A stretch of 64,000 nt of DNA, from the NCBI RefSeq assembly GCF_000758585.1, contig NZ_CP009281.1:1674001-1738000 (forward strand), written 5' to 3'. The notes under the pieces were generated by a model, which had not been told where the DNA came from, searched no databases, and saw only the letters and a list, made by a program, of their open reading frames with translations. Position 1 is the first letter of the stretch. Every line of letters begins with the position of its first letter. Shown here in pieces: positions 7,132 to 16,309 of the stretch. A program made the position numbers and the translations under genes. This stretch comes from Paenibacillus sp. FSL R5-0345 (GTDB taxonomy: Bacteria; Bacillota; Bacilli; Paenibacillales; Paenibacillaceae).

Positions 7132-8031
7132 ATGACTAAGGATTCAATCGAACATTTGGCTGAAATCGCAAGAATGAACCAATCTAACCGCATGCTGCTT
7201 CCAGATGGAACGTCACTTTCCAGAATCGGGCAGGGAACTTGGAATATGGGCGATGACGCTTCCCGCAGGGAGGAAGAGATCGCTGCCCTGCGATTAGGCG
7301 TGGAACTAGGCATGAATTTAATAGATACGGCTGAGATGTATGGGGACGGGCGCTCGGAGCTTTTAGTGGGTGAGGCTATCAAGGGTATTCGGGATCAAGT
7401 TTTCTTGGTGTCAAAAGTCTATCCACATAATGCCGGGAATGAGCGCCTTATCCGCAGCTGTGAAGAAAGTCTGAAACGTTTGAATACGGATCATCTGGAT
7501 CTTTATCTGCTGCATTGGCGGGGAGATATTCCACTAGAAGAGACTGTTGTAGGTATGGAGAAACTAGTCTCTCAAGGAAAAATAGCAAGATGGGGTGTAT
7601 CCAATTTCGATGTCGACGATATGAAAGAACTGCTTGGTATTGCTGGAGGAACTCATTGTGCTACCAATCAGATTCTATATCATTTAGGGTCCAGAGGAAT
7701 TGAAACTGAATTGCTGCCATGGCAACGAAGCCACAAGATCCCGGTAATGGCTTACTCACCGCTTGCTCAAGCAGGTTCACTCCGAAAAGGAGTGATCGAG
7801 AGTGAAGTCGTTCAGGAAATCGCCAGTGCGCATAATGCAACTCCGCTTCAGATTATGCTAGCTTGGACAATGCGTGAAGAGGATATTATTTCTATTCCAA
7901 AAGCTTCTTCTCGTGAACATGTCATTGAGAATGCTGCCGCAGGCTTGATTACCCTAAGTAAGGATGAAATTTGGAAGCTGGATGAAGCTTTCCCAATACC
8001 GTCTTGGAAAGTGCCGCTGGATATGATTTAA
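7132..8031 (+). CDS. aldo/keto reductase
   Basis: 299 residues, NADPH-dependent oxidoreductase with a TIM-barrel fold. Visible signatures: GQGTWNMGD near the N-terminus; NLIDTAEMYGDGRSE, with Asp and Tyr of the catalytic tetrad; FLVSKVYPHNA, with the Lys; and LYLLHWRG, with the His. NADPH-binding elements follow: WGVSNFDVDDM, MAYSPLAQ, and SIPKASSREHVIENAAA near the C-terminus. The tetrad is complete. AAGGGG lies upstream of ATG 7132; a shorter start at the Met before NQSNRM is possible. Single gene bounded by a strong terminator. Substrate unknown. Confidence 0.88.
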   Translation: MTKDSIEHLAEIARMNQSNRMLLPDGTSLSRIGQGTWNMGDDASRREEEIAALRLGVELGMNLIDTAEMYGDGRSELLVGEAIKGIRDQVFLVSKVYPHNAGNERLIRSCEESLKRLNTDHLDLYLLHWRGDIPLEETVVGMEKLVSQGKIARWGVSNFDVDDMKELLGIAGGTHCATNQILYHLGSRGIETELLPWQRSHKIPVMAYSPLAQAGSLRKGVIESEVVQEIASAHNATPLQIMLAWTMREEDIISIPKASSREHVIENAAAGLITLSKDEIWKLDEAFPIPSWKVPLDMI

Positions 8032-8050
8032 ATAAGCGCTATTCACATAA

Positions 8051-8095
8051 AAGAAGCCCTCATTCACTGCGAAAGTGTTTGAGGGCTTCTTCTTT
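8051..8095. terminator. bidirectional intrinsic terminator
   Basis: AAGAAGCCCTCA pairs perfectly with TGAGGGCTTCTT, with an inner CACT/AGTG stem. T-rich flanks on one side and A-rich on the other fit termination of both the aldo/keto reductase (+) and the M42 peptidase (-). Confidence 0.8.
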
Positions 8096-8109
8096 CATTT
8101 CTTATGCGA

Positions 8110-9183
8110 TTAGCTGTTTTCAATAATTGTCTGTAACGTAGTCCGGTCAAGACCTTCTACCAGCTTGATCAGAAGCTCTTTAGCAGCATCGTAGTCATCG
8201 CTGTGAATCACTGATGAAGCGGTGTGTATGTAGCGTGAGCATATTCCGATTACAGCAGAAGGAACGCCGATTCCACTAACATGAACTTGCCCCGCATCTG
8301 TTCCACCTTGAGAAACAAAGTACTGATATTTGATCCGGTGGGTATCCGCTGTATCTTGTACATATTCAATCAGACCGCGATGTGTAACCATCGTAGGATC
8401 AAAGATGCGCAGGAGAGCTCCTTTACCCAGGTGGCCAAATGCTTGGCTGTCTCCTGTCATATCTGCAGCAGCGCTCGCGTCCAGACCGAAGAAGATGTCC
8501 GGTGACAGGAGATTAGCCGCAGTACGCGCGCCCCGCAAGCCTACTTCCTCTTGTACAGTTGCACCAGCAAAAACGGTATTCGGCAGCTTTTTACCGTGCA
8601 ATGCTTTAACTAGTTCAATGGCGAGACCTACGCCGTAACGGTTGTCCCAAGCTTTCGCCAAGATTTTTTTGGGATTAGCAAGAGGGGTAAACGGACAAAT
8701 AGGCAGAACTTGTTGGCCTGGTCTAACGCCAAAGCTTTCTGCTTCCTCACGGCTGTCTGCACCGATATCGATATACATTTTGCTAATCTCACCAGTCTTG
8801 CCGCGTTCTTCGTTGCTTAGCAAATGGATAGGCGTGCTGCCAACAACACCGGTCAGCGTTCCTTTAGGTGTAATGATATGTAGGCGCTGGGATGCAACAG
8901 CAGAGGCAAGCCAGCCGCCAAGGGGTTGAAAACGAATCATCCCGGTGTTAGTAATTCCAGTTACCATGAAACCTACCTCGTCAAAGTGCCCGGCGACCAT
9001 AATCTTTGGTCCGTTCTCTTCGCCGCGCAGTACGCCGAACAAACTTCCGAGACGATCCTGTACGAACTCATCAGTATAAGGAGTCATAGCATCCTTGACG
9101 TAAGCGCGGAGTTCGCGCTCAAATCCTGGGGCTGAGGGAAATTCGGTAAGTGTTTTAAACATGTCCAATGTTTCTTGATTCAT
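8110..9183 (-). CDS. M42-family metallopeptidase (glutamyl aminopeptidase type)
   Basis: 357 residues, cytosolic dimetal aminopeptidase of the M42 (tetrahedral TET/PepA) family. All metal and catalytic positions are visible: His66 and Asp68 (AGHFDEVG), bridging Asp180 (AWDNRYG), catalytic Glu212-Glu213 (QEEVGLRGA), Asp235 (GLDAS) and His320 ([12 protein letters not shown]). Length is normal. It trims N-terminal residues of peptides in the cytosol; the CwlK/endoglucanase-M names sometimes given to this family are historical. The ATG at 9183 sits after an imperfect RBS (GGAGTG). Convergent with the aldo/keto reductase and divergent from the spoVA region. Confidence 0.9.
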   Translation of the reverse strand: MNQETLDMFKTLTEFPSAPGFERELRAYVKDAMTPYTDEFVQDRLGSLFGVLRGEENGPKIMVAGHFDEVGFMVTGITNTGMIRFQPLGGWLASAVASQRLHIITPKGTLTGVVGSTPIHLLSNEERGKTGEISKMYIDIGADSREEAESFGVRPGQQVLPICPFTPLANPKKILAKAWDNRYGVGLAIELVKALHGKKLPNTVFAGATVQEEVGLRGARTAANLLSPDIFFGLDASAAADMTGDSQAFGHLGKGALLRIFDPTMVTHRGLIEYVQDTADTHRIKYQYFVSQGGTDAGQVHVSGIGVPSAVIGICSRYIHTASSVIHSDDYDAAKELLIKLVEGLDRTTLQTIIENS

Positions 9184-9270
9184 ATGAATTCACTCCAATT
9201 CTTATATTTCTACGAGAAACGGATGTTATCCATAATGGATGGCATCGTTATTTCTTCCTTCAACCTAGTA

Positions 9271-9301
9271 TGAACATTCTGAGCTCACTTGTCCATGATT
9301 A
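9271..9301 (+). promoter_or_regulatory. possible sigma-G-type promoter upstream of spoVA
   Basis: TGAACA at 9271 and CATGATT at 9294 are separated by 17 bp, close to the forespore sigma-G pattern (TGAATA, CATNNTA; one mismatch in each element). The spoVA operon is sigma-G-dependent in Bacillus, which is why I looked here. Predicted transcription start is near 9307. Confidence 0.35.
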
Positions 9302-9307
9302 GAGACA

Positions 9308-9565
9308 TTGAACACCGGGCACGAGCTCCACGAATACTATGCATTAGAGGCTTTGGTGGCAGGAGCCTTAGAAAGGATGCGAAGACGAATGAGGGTAGCG
9401 GGCAGCGTACCCAAAAGAAGGGTGCAGGGAGGATTCTCTAGTAAAAGCCTAAAAGTAAGCGGAATGCGCAGAAGATACTGGCGCCACAATCCAAGGGAAA
9501 GAGAAGCAGTACTTATTTTTGTGCTCTTCTTATTGCTGATTGTTGTGTTACTGTATTTTTCCTGA
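9308..9565 (+). CDS. small basic single-pass membrane protein upstream of spoVAC, unknown
   Basis: Up to 85 residues. The N-terminal and middle parts are strongly basic (ERMRRRMRVAG, PKRRVQGG, MRRRYWRHNPRERE), and the C-terminus is one hydrophobic helix (AVLIFVLFLLLIVVLLYFS). I recognise no family. The TTG at 9308 would coincide with the predicted transcript start, so an internal ATG near 9376 (after GGAG and the CTTAGAAAGG stretch) may be the true start, giving about 62 residues. It lies in the leader of the spoVA operon on the same strand, so a spore-membrane role is possible. Composition is coherent enough to be real but evidence is limited. Confidence 0.45.
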   Translation: MNTGHELHEYYALEALVAGALERMRRRMRVAGSVPKRRVQGGFSSKSLKVSGMRRRYWRHNPREREAVLIFVLFLLLIVVLLYFS

Positions 9566-9700
9566 ACTGGAGGGACATAACGAAGCGGAGGATGGCAAAC
9601 AATAAGGAAAACTTCTAAGCGAAGAACAACTTGAGGGGCTTTAAAGTGAGTACAATGATGCTTGTCAGCCCCCTTCGCCTAACTTTCAGGAGGTGCCTCA

Positions 9701-10204
9701 ATGCCGGCGAAAACTAAGAAATCGGGTGTCAAGCTGAAGCTTGACACCCTGACTCCACAAGATTACGAGAAATTGTCCAAGCCCTTTGTTCCTGCTAGGC
9801 CCGTATTTAAGAACTGCATACGAGCGTTTATTGCTGGCGGCATAATCTGTGTTATTGGACAAGGTATTCAGGAGGCTTTTATGGCCATATTCGATATGAC
9901 CTCCAAGGAAGCCGCCAGTCCGACAGTAGCGGTGATGATACTGCTCTCTGTAATCCTGACCAGCTTTGGTGTGTACGACAAGATGGCTCAGTGGGCTGGT
10001 GCTGGAACTGCAGTTCCAGTTACGGGGTTCGCAAACAGTATGTGCTCTGCAGCTTTAGAACACCGCGCTGAGGGCCTTGTGCTTGGTGTAGGCGGCAATA
10101 TGTTTAAGCTAGCGGGTTCAGTCATCGTATTTGGAGCTGTCGCTGCTTTCATCATTGGGATCGTGTATCTCATCTTGGGCACAGGTGGAGGTGCACATAC
10201 ATGA
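9701..10204 (+). CDS. spoVAC: stage V sporulation protein AC
   Basis: 167 residues, integral membrane component of the SpoVA channel that moves calcium-dipicolinate into the forespore and releases it at germination. Recognisable SpoVAC segments are FIAGGIICVIGQGIQE, TSFGVYDKMAQWAGAGT, VPVTGFANSMCSAALEHR and a terminal hydrophobic helix; overall it is slightly longer than the Bacillus protein because of the Lys-rich N-terminus. AGGAGG precedes ATG 9701. The stop overlaps the spoVAD ATG. A 12-bp perfect inverted repeat sits in codons 8-17 (see findings). Sigma-G control expected. Confidence 0.95.
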   Translation: MPAKTKKSGVKLKLDTLTPQDYEKLSKPFVPARPVFKNCIRAFIAGGIICVIGQGIQEAFMAIFDMTSKEAASPTVAVMILLSVILTSFGVYDKMAQWAGAGTAVPVTGFANSMCSAALEHRAEGLVLGVGGNMFKLAGSVIVFGAVAAFIIGIVYLILGTGGGAHT

Positions 10205-11232
10205 AACAGCTTGGTAGTCAAACTTGGGAGTTCACGAACCGTCCCGTTATTTTAGGTTCTTCCGCAGTAGTTGGCCCAGAGGAGGGAGAAGGTCCTTTAG
10301 CTTCAGATTTTGATTTTATATTTGATACGCTGGAAATGGACGAGAAGACATGGGAGAAGGCCGAGCGCGCTTTGTTCGAGAAGGCTTCCCATCTGGCTCT
10401 GATTAATGCGAATATCGATAAACAAAAGCTGGAGTTTTTTGTTGGCGGCGATTTGATGAACCAGATTATCAGCAGCTCTTTCGCGGCGAGAAAATTAGGT
10501 GTGCCTTATCTCGGAGTCTTTGGTGCTTGCTCTACTTCTATGGAGAGCCTTGCTATTGCCTCAATGATCGTTGATTCTGGAGGCAGTAAGTATGTGCTCG
10601 CGGGAACATCCAGCCATAACTGTACAGTGGAGAAGCAGTTTCGTTATCCAACGGAATATGGCTCGCAGAAACCCCCGACAGCACAATATACAGTTACAGG
10701 TTCGGGCTGTGCTGTAGTAGGTCAAAATGACGGCTCTGGTAACCATCCAGTCGTGGTTTCAGCCACACTTGGACGTATTATGGATCTTGGTTTGACAGAT
10801 CCTTTTAATATGGGTACGGCTATGGCACCCGCGGCGGCGGATACCATTACTGCGCACTTTCGGGATACAGGCCTATCGCCCGGGCACTATGATTTAATTG
10901 TTACCGGAGACCTGGCATCTGTAGGCTTACCTATAGCCAAAACCCTGTTAGCTAAAGAGGGAATTCCTATGGAGCAAACTACTTTTGATGATTGCGGTCT
11001 GCTCATTTACGACCTTGAGAAACAGAAATATGTGATCGCTGGAGGAAGTGGCTGCGGGTGCTCAGCGGTTGTAACCTATGGCCATATTCTTAAACGTTTA
11101 AAAAAGGGTCAACTTAAACGGGTGCTAATAGTCGCAACGGGTGCACTTTTATCCCCTCTGTCTTATCAGCAAGGAGAGAGTATTCCGTGTGTGGCTCATG
11201 CTGTTGCGATAGAAAGTGGAGGTGAAGCATAA
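10201..11232 (+). CDS. spoVAD: stage V sporulation protein AD
   Basis: 343 residues, thiolase-fold protein of the SpoVA complex that binds dipicolinic acid on the outer face of the spore inner membrane. SpoVAD hallmarks are SSAVVGPEEGEGPL near the N-terminus, YLGVFGACSTSMESLA with the thiolase-like Cys, ATLGRIMDLGLTDPFNMG, and YDLIVTGDLASVG. The ATG (10201) overlaps the spoVAC stop, and the stop overlaps the spoVAE ATG, so the three proteins are translationally coupled. It is related to ketoacyl synthases in fold only; no lipid-synthesis neighbours are present. Confidence 0.95.
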   Translation: MKQLGSQTWEFTNRPVILGSSAVVGPEEGEGPLASDFDFIFDTLEMDEKTWEKAERALFEKASHLALINANIDKQKLEFFVGGDLMNQIISSSFAARKLGVPYLGVFGACSTSMESLAIASMIVDSGGSKYVLAGTSSHNCTVEKQFRYPTEYGSQKPPTAQYTVTGSGCAVVGQNDGSGNHPVVVSATLGRIMDLGLTDPFNMGTAMAPAAADTITAHFRDTGLSPGHYDLIVTGDLASVGLPIAKTLLAKEGIPMEQTTFDDCGLLIYDLEKQKYVIAGGSGCGCSAVVTYGHILKRLKKGQLKRVLIVATGALLSPLSYQQGESIPCVAHAVAIESGGEA

Positions 11233-11585
11233 TGATGATCTACTTATGGGCTTTTCTGATTGGAGGAGCCATTTGCGTTATAGGGCAGCTGATGTTCGAT
11301 GTATTGAAGCTGACACCTGCACATACCATGAGTACATTAGTAGTTGCCGGGGCGATTGCGGATGCTTTTGGAATATACGATCCGCTAGTGAAGTTCGCAG
11401 GTGCTGGTGCAACTATTCCAATCACAAGCTTTGGGAATTCCTTGGTCCACGGTGCATTAACAGAGCTGGAACGAGATGGCTGGATTGGCGTAGTTACGGG
11501 GATTTTTGATATTACAAGTGCGGGTATTTCGTCAGCTATTGTGTTCTCCTTTTTGGCTGCTTTAGTAGTACGTCCTAAAGGTTAG
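11232..11585 (+). CDS. spoVAE: stage V sporulation protein AE (SpoVAE/AEb)
   Basis: 117-residue membrane protein with the same repeat logic as SpoVAC: FLIGGAICVIGQLMFD, AFGIYDPLVKFAGAGATIPITSFGNSL and a C-terminal hydrophobic stretch. It is the third component of the minimal SpoVAC-D-E channel. The ATG overlaps the spoVAD stop by one base, and a perfect intrinsic terminator follows. spoVAA, spoVAB and spoVAF homologues are not adjacent, so this organism encodes the short form of the operon at this locus. Confidence 0.93.
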   Translation: MMIYLWAFLIGGAICVIGQLMFDVLKLTPAHTMSTLVVAGAIADAFGIYDPLVKFAGAGATIPITSFGNSLVHGALTELERDGWIGVVTGIFDITSAGISSAIVFSFLAALVVRPKG

Positions 11586-11604
11586 CCAAGTATGATTCTA
11601 TTTG

Positions 11605-11641
11605 AAACGGTTGTCGTCTGAAAAGACGGCAACCGTTTTTT
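11605..11641 (+). terminator. intrinsic terminator of spoVA operon
   Basis: AAACGGTTGTCGTCT pairs with AGACGGCAACCGTTT (15 pairs, one G-T) around a GAAA tetraloop and runs into T residues. Confidence 0.85.
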
Positions 11642-11776
11642 GTTTAAAACTTGTAGGATGTTTCATCTTATGGTTTTTTTTGTATACTGACTTCGTGATC
11701 TTCAACAATGTACTTTGGGTCCCCTAATCATGTAAAATATAAATAATACTGCTTATTCTGGCTAGGAGGATCATAT

Positions 11777-12733
11777 ATGCCCGTACGTCAAGAATCGATG
11801 CACATCATGAATGCTGTACGCACTAATCTGGAATCCTGCATACTTGGAAAATCATTTGAAATACAATTACTGTTAACTGCACTGCTTGCTGGTGGTCATG
11901 TATTGATCGAGGATGTACCGGGAACAGGAAAAACTCAGCTAATACGAGCACTTTCAAGATCAATGTCCGGTGAATACCGCCGGATTCAATGTAATCCGGA
12001 TATACTTCCAAGTGATATTACAGGTGTTTCTGTATATCATCCTAGGGATGAGATGTTTCATTTCCGGCCAGGTCCGGTGATGACGAATATTCTGCTAGCC
12101 GATGAAATTAACCGTGCTACAACGAAAACACAATCCGCACTTCTCGAAGTGATGGAGGAACGAAACGTAACTGTGGATGGCGAGACGTATCCACTTCCGC
12201 ATCCTTTTATGTTGTGCGCTACCCAGAATCCGATAGATTTTGAGGGAACTTACACGCTTCCTGAAGCTCAATTGGATCGATTTATGCTAAGAATTAGCCT
12301 TGGATATCCTGATGCAGCGACTGAGAAAAATCTATTGTTGAGTCATCAGGAAGGCCAACCAGTGGACAGGCTTTCGCCAGTAACAAGCATGGAACAAATC
12401 GCAGGGATTCAGGAAGAGATTCGCGACATCTTCATGAGCGATCCTGTACTGAATTACTTGTTAGATATTGTACGGCAGACAAGAGAGCATCCACTAGTAA
12501 TGCTAGGTGCAAGTCCACGTGCATCACTATCCTTTATGATGGCTTGTAAAGCTTATGCCTTTTTGCAGGGAAGAGACTATGTTCTGCCTGATGACGTGAA
12601 GATCCTTACTCCATTTGCCTTGGGTCATCGGATATTGCTGCGTCCAGAGTCGCGTCTTGATAATATTAGCGTAGAATCTTTGCTTCAAAAGCTTCTGCAG
12701 AGCATTCATGTGCCAGTTACGATGAGGCAATGA
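11777..12733 (+). CDS. MoxR-family AAA+ ATPase
   Basis: 318 residues. Walker A GTGKT (EDVPGTGKTQLIRAL, residue ~53), Walker B LLADEINRA, sensor 1 CATQNPIDFEGTYTLPEAQLDRF and a C-terminal lid with SPRASL (sensor 2 Arg) define the MoxR group. Such ATPases act as chaperones that mature or insert partner proteins, usually encoded by the DUF58 and transglutaminase genes downstream, as here. AGGAGGATC lies before ATG 11777. It starts a three-gene operon with almost no spacing. The specific client is unknown. Confidence 0.92.
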   Translation: MPVRQESMHIMNAVRTNLESCILGKSFEIQLLLTALLAGGHVLIEDVPGTGKTQLIRALSRSMSGEYRRIQCNPDILPSDITGVSVYHPRDEMFHFRPGPVMTNILLADEINRATTKTQSALLEVMEERNVTVDGETYPLPHPFMLCATQNPIDFEGTYTLPEAQLDRFMLRISLGYPDAATEKNLLLSHQEGQPVDRLSPVTSMEQIAGIQEEIRDIFMSDPVLNYLLDIVRQTREHPLVMLGASPRASLSFMMACKAYAFLQGRDYVLPDDVKILTPFALGHRILLRPESRLDNISVESLLQKLLQSIHVPVTMRQ

Positions 12734-12734
12734 T

Positions 12735-13979
12735 ATGAGACGTTATTTGTCGTCGGTAGCAGCCATCATTCAGCCATCTAAGCTCGCAAGCATCCTTGTA
12801 ATTTGGAGCATTACACTCTTATATGTACTTTTTCAGGGCGGGAAAACGGCATTTATGTTGTTTATCATGGTCTCTGTACTTATTGCATATTTGATTGCTG
12901 GAGGTTTAGGAGGCGTTCGGCGAGCTAAGGGCACTCGCAGTCTTTTTTCTGAACAGGACAAAGGGGATTTGCTCTCTGCAGGAGGGCATCTTCGTGTAAA
13001 ACTTAAGGTTACAATACCCGGCATTTTGCCCTTGCCTTACGTAGTTGTAAGAGAGGTGCTTAAACGGCATAATGGAGAATCGTGGGTGTTTGAAGAGAGT
13101 GTGGTCCCAAGCCTCAGAGGCATTGGGGAATTGAAGTTTCAGACACCAGCCCTAGAGCGTGGTACCTACACGTTCGCTAATACGGATATTATCAGCCAAG
13201 ATATATTTGGGCTAGTCGAGCATAAAGGGACATTTTTATCTGAAGGACAGTTTCAGGTGTTGCCTCGTGCGATCTACGTTCCGCGCTGGCAGTTATATGA
13301 GAGGAAGTCCCGGCTATCTGGGCCGCAGACCTCCGTTGTTCAATCTCGGCGTGAAACCACACAAATTAATGGCGTCCGTGACTATGTATACGGTGATCGC
13401 TTGACGCGAATTCACTGGAATGCCACTGCTAAGACCGGTTCTTGGAAATCCAAAGAGTTTGAACATGAGTCGATTCCCAAAACCATTCTAGTTCTTGACG
13501 GAAGCGCATCAGCTTATATGAATACGAATCAATTCGAATTAGCAGTTTCTGTGACGGCATCACTACTCGGATTTGGAATTCGAGAGAGAATTGGAATTGG
13601 CCTATGTTGTTTGGATAAAACCACGAAGGTATTTGCACCCGTTGAAGGTGCTGCTGAACGACAGAAGATGATTCAGTATTTAATCGATCTTAACGCGGAA
13701 GGGCGGGGTCCGCTTATCTCCCGATTGGAAAAAGGATACCGTATGTTTCCTAAGGGTTCTTACTTCGTGTTGATCAGCCCGCAGCGTGGACAGCCTGTAC
13801 TTGATGCACTGCGTTGGGCTGACAGCAGAGGGATGACAGCTTCTCACATTCATGTGCGAAATTCGGCAGAGATGAACAAAGGTAACGATTGGATTGATGT
13901 CCTTAGATCACGTGGAATAAACGGTTATGGTATTAGCTCACTTCAAGAGCTTCCCTTAGTGTTAGGAGGGGAGGGCTGA
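12735..13979 (+). CDS. DUF58-domain membrane protein
   Basis: 414 residues. Two N-terminal hydrophobic helices (ILVIWSITLLYVLFQGG and FMLFIMVSVLIAYLIAGGLGG) are followed by a beta-rich extracytoplasmic-like region and the DUF58 core. The core signature is VYGDRLTRIHWNATAKTG, and a vWA-like part begins ILVLDGSASAYMNT (DxSxS adhesion motif). The ATG at 12735 is one base after the MoxR stop, giving strong coupling. DUF58 proteins are the standard partners of MoxR ATPases; a role in envelope or secreted-protein assembly is inference. Confidence 0.88.
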   Translation: MRRYLSSVAAIIQPSKLASILVIWSITLLYVLFQGGKTAFMLFIMVSVLIAYLIAGGLGGVRRAKGTRSLFSEQDKGDLLSAGGHLRVKLKVTIPGILPLPYVVVREVLKRHNGESWVFEESVVPSLRGIGELKFQTPALERGTYTFANTDIISQDIFGLVEHKGTFLSEGQFQVLPRAIYVPRWQLYERKSRLSGPQTSVVQSRRETTQINGVRDYVYGDRLTRIHWNATAKTGSWKSKEFEHESIPKTILVLDGSASAYMNTNQFELAVSVTASLLGFGIRERIGIGLCCLDKTTKVFAPVEGAAERQKMIQYLIDLNAEGRGPLISRLEKGYRMFPKGSYFVLISPQRGQPVLDALRWADSRGMTASHIHVRNSAEMNKGNDWIDVLRSRGINGYGISSLQELPLVLGGEG

Positions 13980-13980
13980 T

Positions 13981-16221
13981 ATGAGAACCTGGTGGAATCA
14001 GATAAAATTCTCCTGGCACCGTTCCATTGGCCTAATTTGGCTATTGATTATTGCACAGCAGTGGATTTCTTATACGGAACCCATCTGGTTAAATCAAACC
14101 ACTGCTTCTGTATGGGCTGCTTTAATAACAATTACAGTCATTGAAATTCTTATCCCTGTTAAAGTTAAGTTTAGACTGTTTATGGAAGCAGTAGCTATTA
14201 TCTATATCGTTTATCGAACCATTACTAATTATGGAATTTATGTTCCTGACCCATGGGCATTAACCCTTGCAGATAGGCTCCAGGATATTAGTGTTCATAT
14301 GGTGCCGTATATCTGGTTTGCTCTTGGTGCATCTGCTTTGCTGTTGCTTTCGTCTTGGTGGGTATCCTCGAAGAAGCGTATCTTATGGTTTATTGGAATG
14401 AACATTGTAGCGCTGGCGGCTCTTGATTCCTTTACGTCTATTGTATTGTGGCAAGAAGTGGCTTGGACGGTATTTGCGGGTATGGGATGGCTTGTCAGCC
14501 AGCACCTGAGAAGTTTTCAGCTACATTATCCGCGTGGATGGGTACATTTGATGGAATATCCCTCGAAAATAGTCATGAATATCGCAATCGTCTTCTCTCT
14601 GGTTATCCTAATCGGTGTGAATATGCCGGATGTAAGGCCTACTTTGACGGATCCATATACAGCATGGCAAGAATGGAATGGAAATGGAAAGTCTTCTGGT
14701 AAGAGCACAACTGGAACATCGAAATCCAATACGGGCTCAAGCTCCTCTATTAATAATACTTCGTCTGGCTACAGTCTGAATGATGATAATCTGGGCGGGG
14801 GCTTTAACTTCGATTATACTCCGGTGATGACAGTGGTTTCGGACTTGCGGATTTATATGCGTGGAGAGACACGCAGGATCTACTCCGGAAGCGGATGGAC
14901 GGATAAGGATCGATTGAAGCGGGGACCTGTAGAAGAAGTGGAGACAGGTAAACTCTTGGAGCAAAATGTTGCCCCTAAGGTCACTACCCGAACATTGAAA
15001 CAAACGGTTAGAGTGCTTAACAATAATGAATTTCCTGTGTTGTTCGGTGCGTATTCAGTTACTTCGGTGGATTCGTTAAATGATGAGGAAGCTGGAAAAG
15101 GTCTTTTTTGGAGAGATCGTGATAGCGAGCTTTTATGGGATATTAATGGGAAGAACCGCGATTATCCTTCGAGCTTTGAGGTGACTTCTGAAGTTCCTGT
15201 CATTCCTGTTCAGGAATTGACAGCGAAGACCTATGAGGAGCTATACAAAGGTAATGATCTGGAGGAAAGCTTCCTTCAGCTACCTGACGATTTCCCTCAA
15301 AGGGTTAAGGAACTGGCCGAGGAAATTACAGCACAAGCAACAACACCGTATGAAAAAACAGCGCTTTTGCAACAATACTTACAACAAACCTTTCCATATA
15401 CCAACAAGCCGGATATATCACGCGTTTCAAGTAAGGATTTTGTGGATGGATTTTTGTTTGAGCTGAAGGAAGGCTACTGTGATTATTATTCTACGGCACT
15501 GGTTACTATGGCACGGTCCCTTAACATTCCTGCAAGATGGGTTAAGGGGTATGCACCTGGCGAACAGCCAGAAATGCCTATGAATCCGGCGCAGCAGCAG
15601 GCGGGTGCAGCGAACAATAACTATACGATTACCAATGCAGATGCCCATTCTTGGGCAGAGGTCTATTTTGGTGAGTATGGTTGGATTCCGGTTGAAGCTA
15701 CTCCGGGATTTAATGTGCCTCTTCTGACTCAGAATGAGCAAATACCTGAAACAGATCCGGAAGATCAAGAAGATGCAGCAGAACCTACACCAGCACCTGT
15801 AACTAATGCACAAGGAGATCAAGGCTTACATGTAGGTTTATGGGTAGTTTTGGCTGCAGTGGTTGTACTGCTTTCCTGGACAATTTTTAAAACTTGGCAT
15901 ATGCGCTTTAAGCTTCGCTTCTTCATTCAACAGATGCGGATGGGTCGTCCATTAACACCTGATCAGAAAGTTGTGGCGGAAACTGAGCGCTGGGTAAGGT
16001 ATTTGCATCGTAAGGGAATGATGAAAGAAGAACATGAAACATTGCGTGAAGCCGTAGTCCGCTGGAGTCAGGAACGACCCGCTGTGGCCAATCATCTTTC
16101 TTCACTGTTAACGATGTTTGAACAAGCGAAGTATAGCCCTGATGTTATTGAAGACAAAGACTGGCAGAGCGTGTATACTGAAGCTTTGCGGCTGCGGAGA
16201 ACGATTAGATCCAAGAAATAG
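13981..16221 (+). CDS. transglutaminase-like membrane protein (TgpA type)
   Basis: 746 residues. About six N-terminal transmembrane segments (residues ~10-215) are followed by a Ser/Thr/Gly linker and an external transglutaminase-like domain. A catalytic triad is visible: Cys500 (EGYCDYYSTALVTMARSLNIPAR), His556 (ADAHSWAEVYF) and an acidic residue at Glu572 (WIPVEATPG), where many homologues have Asp. A Pro/Thr linker leads to a last helix (VGLWVVLAAVVVLLSW) and a cytosolic DUF4129-like tail. It forms the MoxR-DUF58-TgpA triad with the two upstream genes. Likely a membrane-bound protease or acyltransferase of the envelope; the substrate is unknown. Confidence 0.88.
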   Translation: MRTWWNQIKFSWHRSIGLIWLLIIAQQWISYTEPIWLNQTTASVWAALITITVIEILIPVKVKFRLFMEAVAIIYIVYRTITNYGIYVPDPWALTLADRLQDISVHMVPYIWFALGASALLLLSSWWVSSKKRILWFIGMNIVALAALDSFTSIVLWQEVAWTVFAGMGWLVSQHLRSFQLHYPRGWVHLMEYPSKIVMNIAIVFSLVILIGVNMPDVRPTLTDPYTAWQEWNGNGKSSGKSTTGTSKSNTGSSSSINNTSSGYSLNDDNLGGGFNFDYTPVMTVVSDLRIYMRGETRRIYSGSGWTDKDRLKRGPVEEVETGKLLEQNVAPKVTTRTLKQTVRVLNNNEFPVLFGAYSVTSVDSLNDEEAGKGLFWRDRDSELLWDINGKNRDYPSSFEVTSEVPVIPVQELTAKTYEELYKGNDLEESFLQLPDDFPQRVKELAEEITAQATTPYEKTALLQQYLQQTFPYTNKPDISRVSSKDFVDGFLFELKEGYCDYYSTALVTMARSLNIPARWVKGYAPGEQPEMPMNPAQQQAGAANNNYTITNADAHSWAEVYFGEYGWIPVEATPGFNVPLLTQNEQIPETDPEDQEDAAEPTPAPVTNAQGDQGLHVGLWVVLAAVVVLLSWTIFKTWHMRFKLRFFIQQMRMGRPLTPDQKVVAETERWVRYLHRKGMMKEEHETLREAVVRWSQERPAVANHLSSLLTMFEQAKYSPDVIEDKDWQSVYTEALRLRRTIRSKK

Positions 16222-16309
16222 CGCGATTGCAGTAAATCATTGATATAGATTTATTTGCGTAGCGCATGGAGTATGTTATAGTTTTTTGTATGAAATCGAG
16301 GTGAACGTA

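Noticed and set aside
10201..11232. SpoVAD as a ketoacyl-ACP synthase or thiolase
   Set aside because: The fold motif GACSTS is shared, but gene order and other motifs are those of spoVAD.
13981..16221. Transglutaminase triad considered broken because Glu replaces Asp
   Set aside because: Glu at this position (VEATPG/FEPTPG) is common in TgpA-type proteins, so it is not a sign of inactivation.
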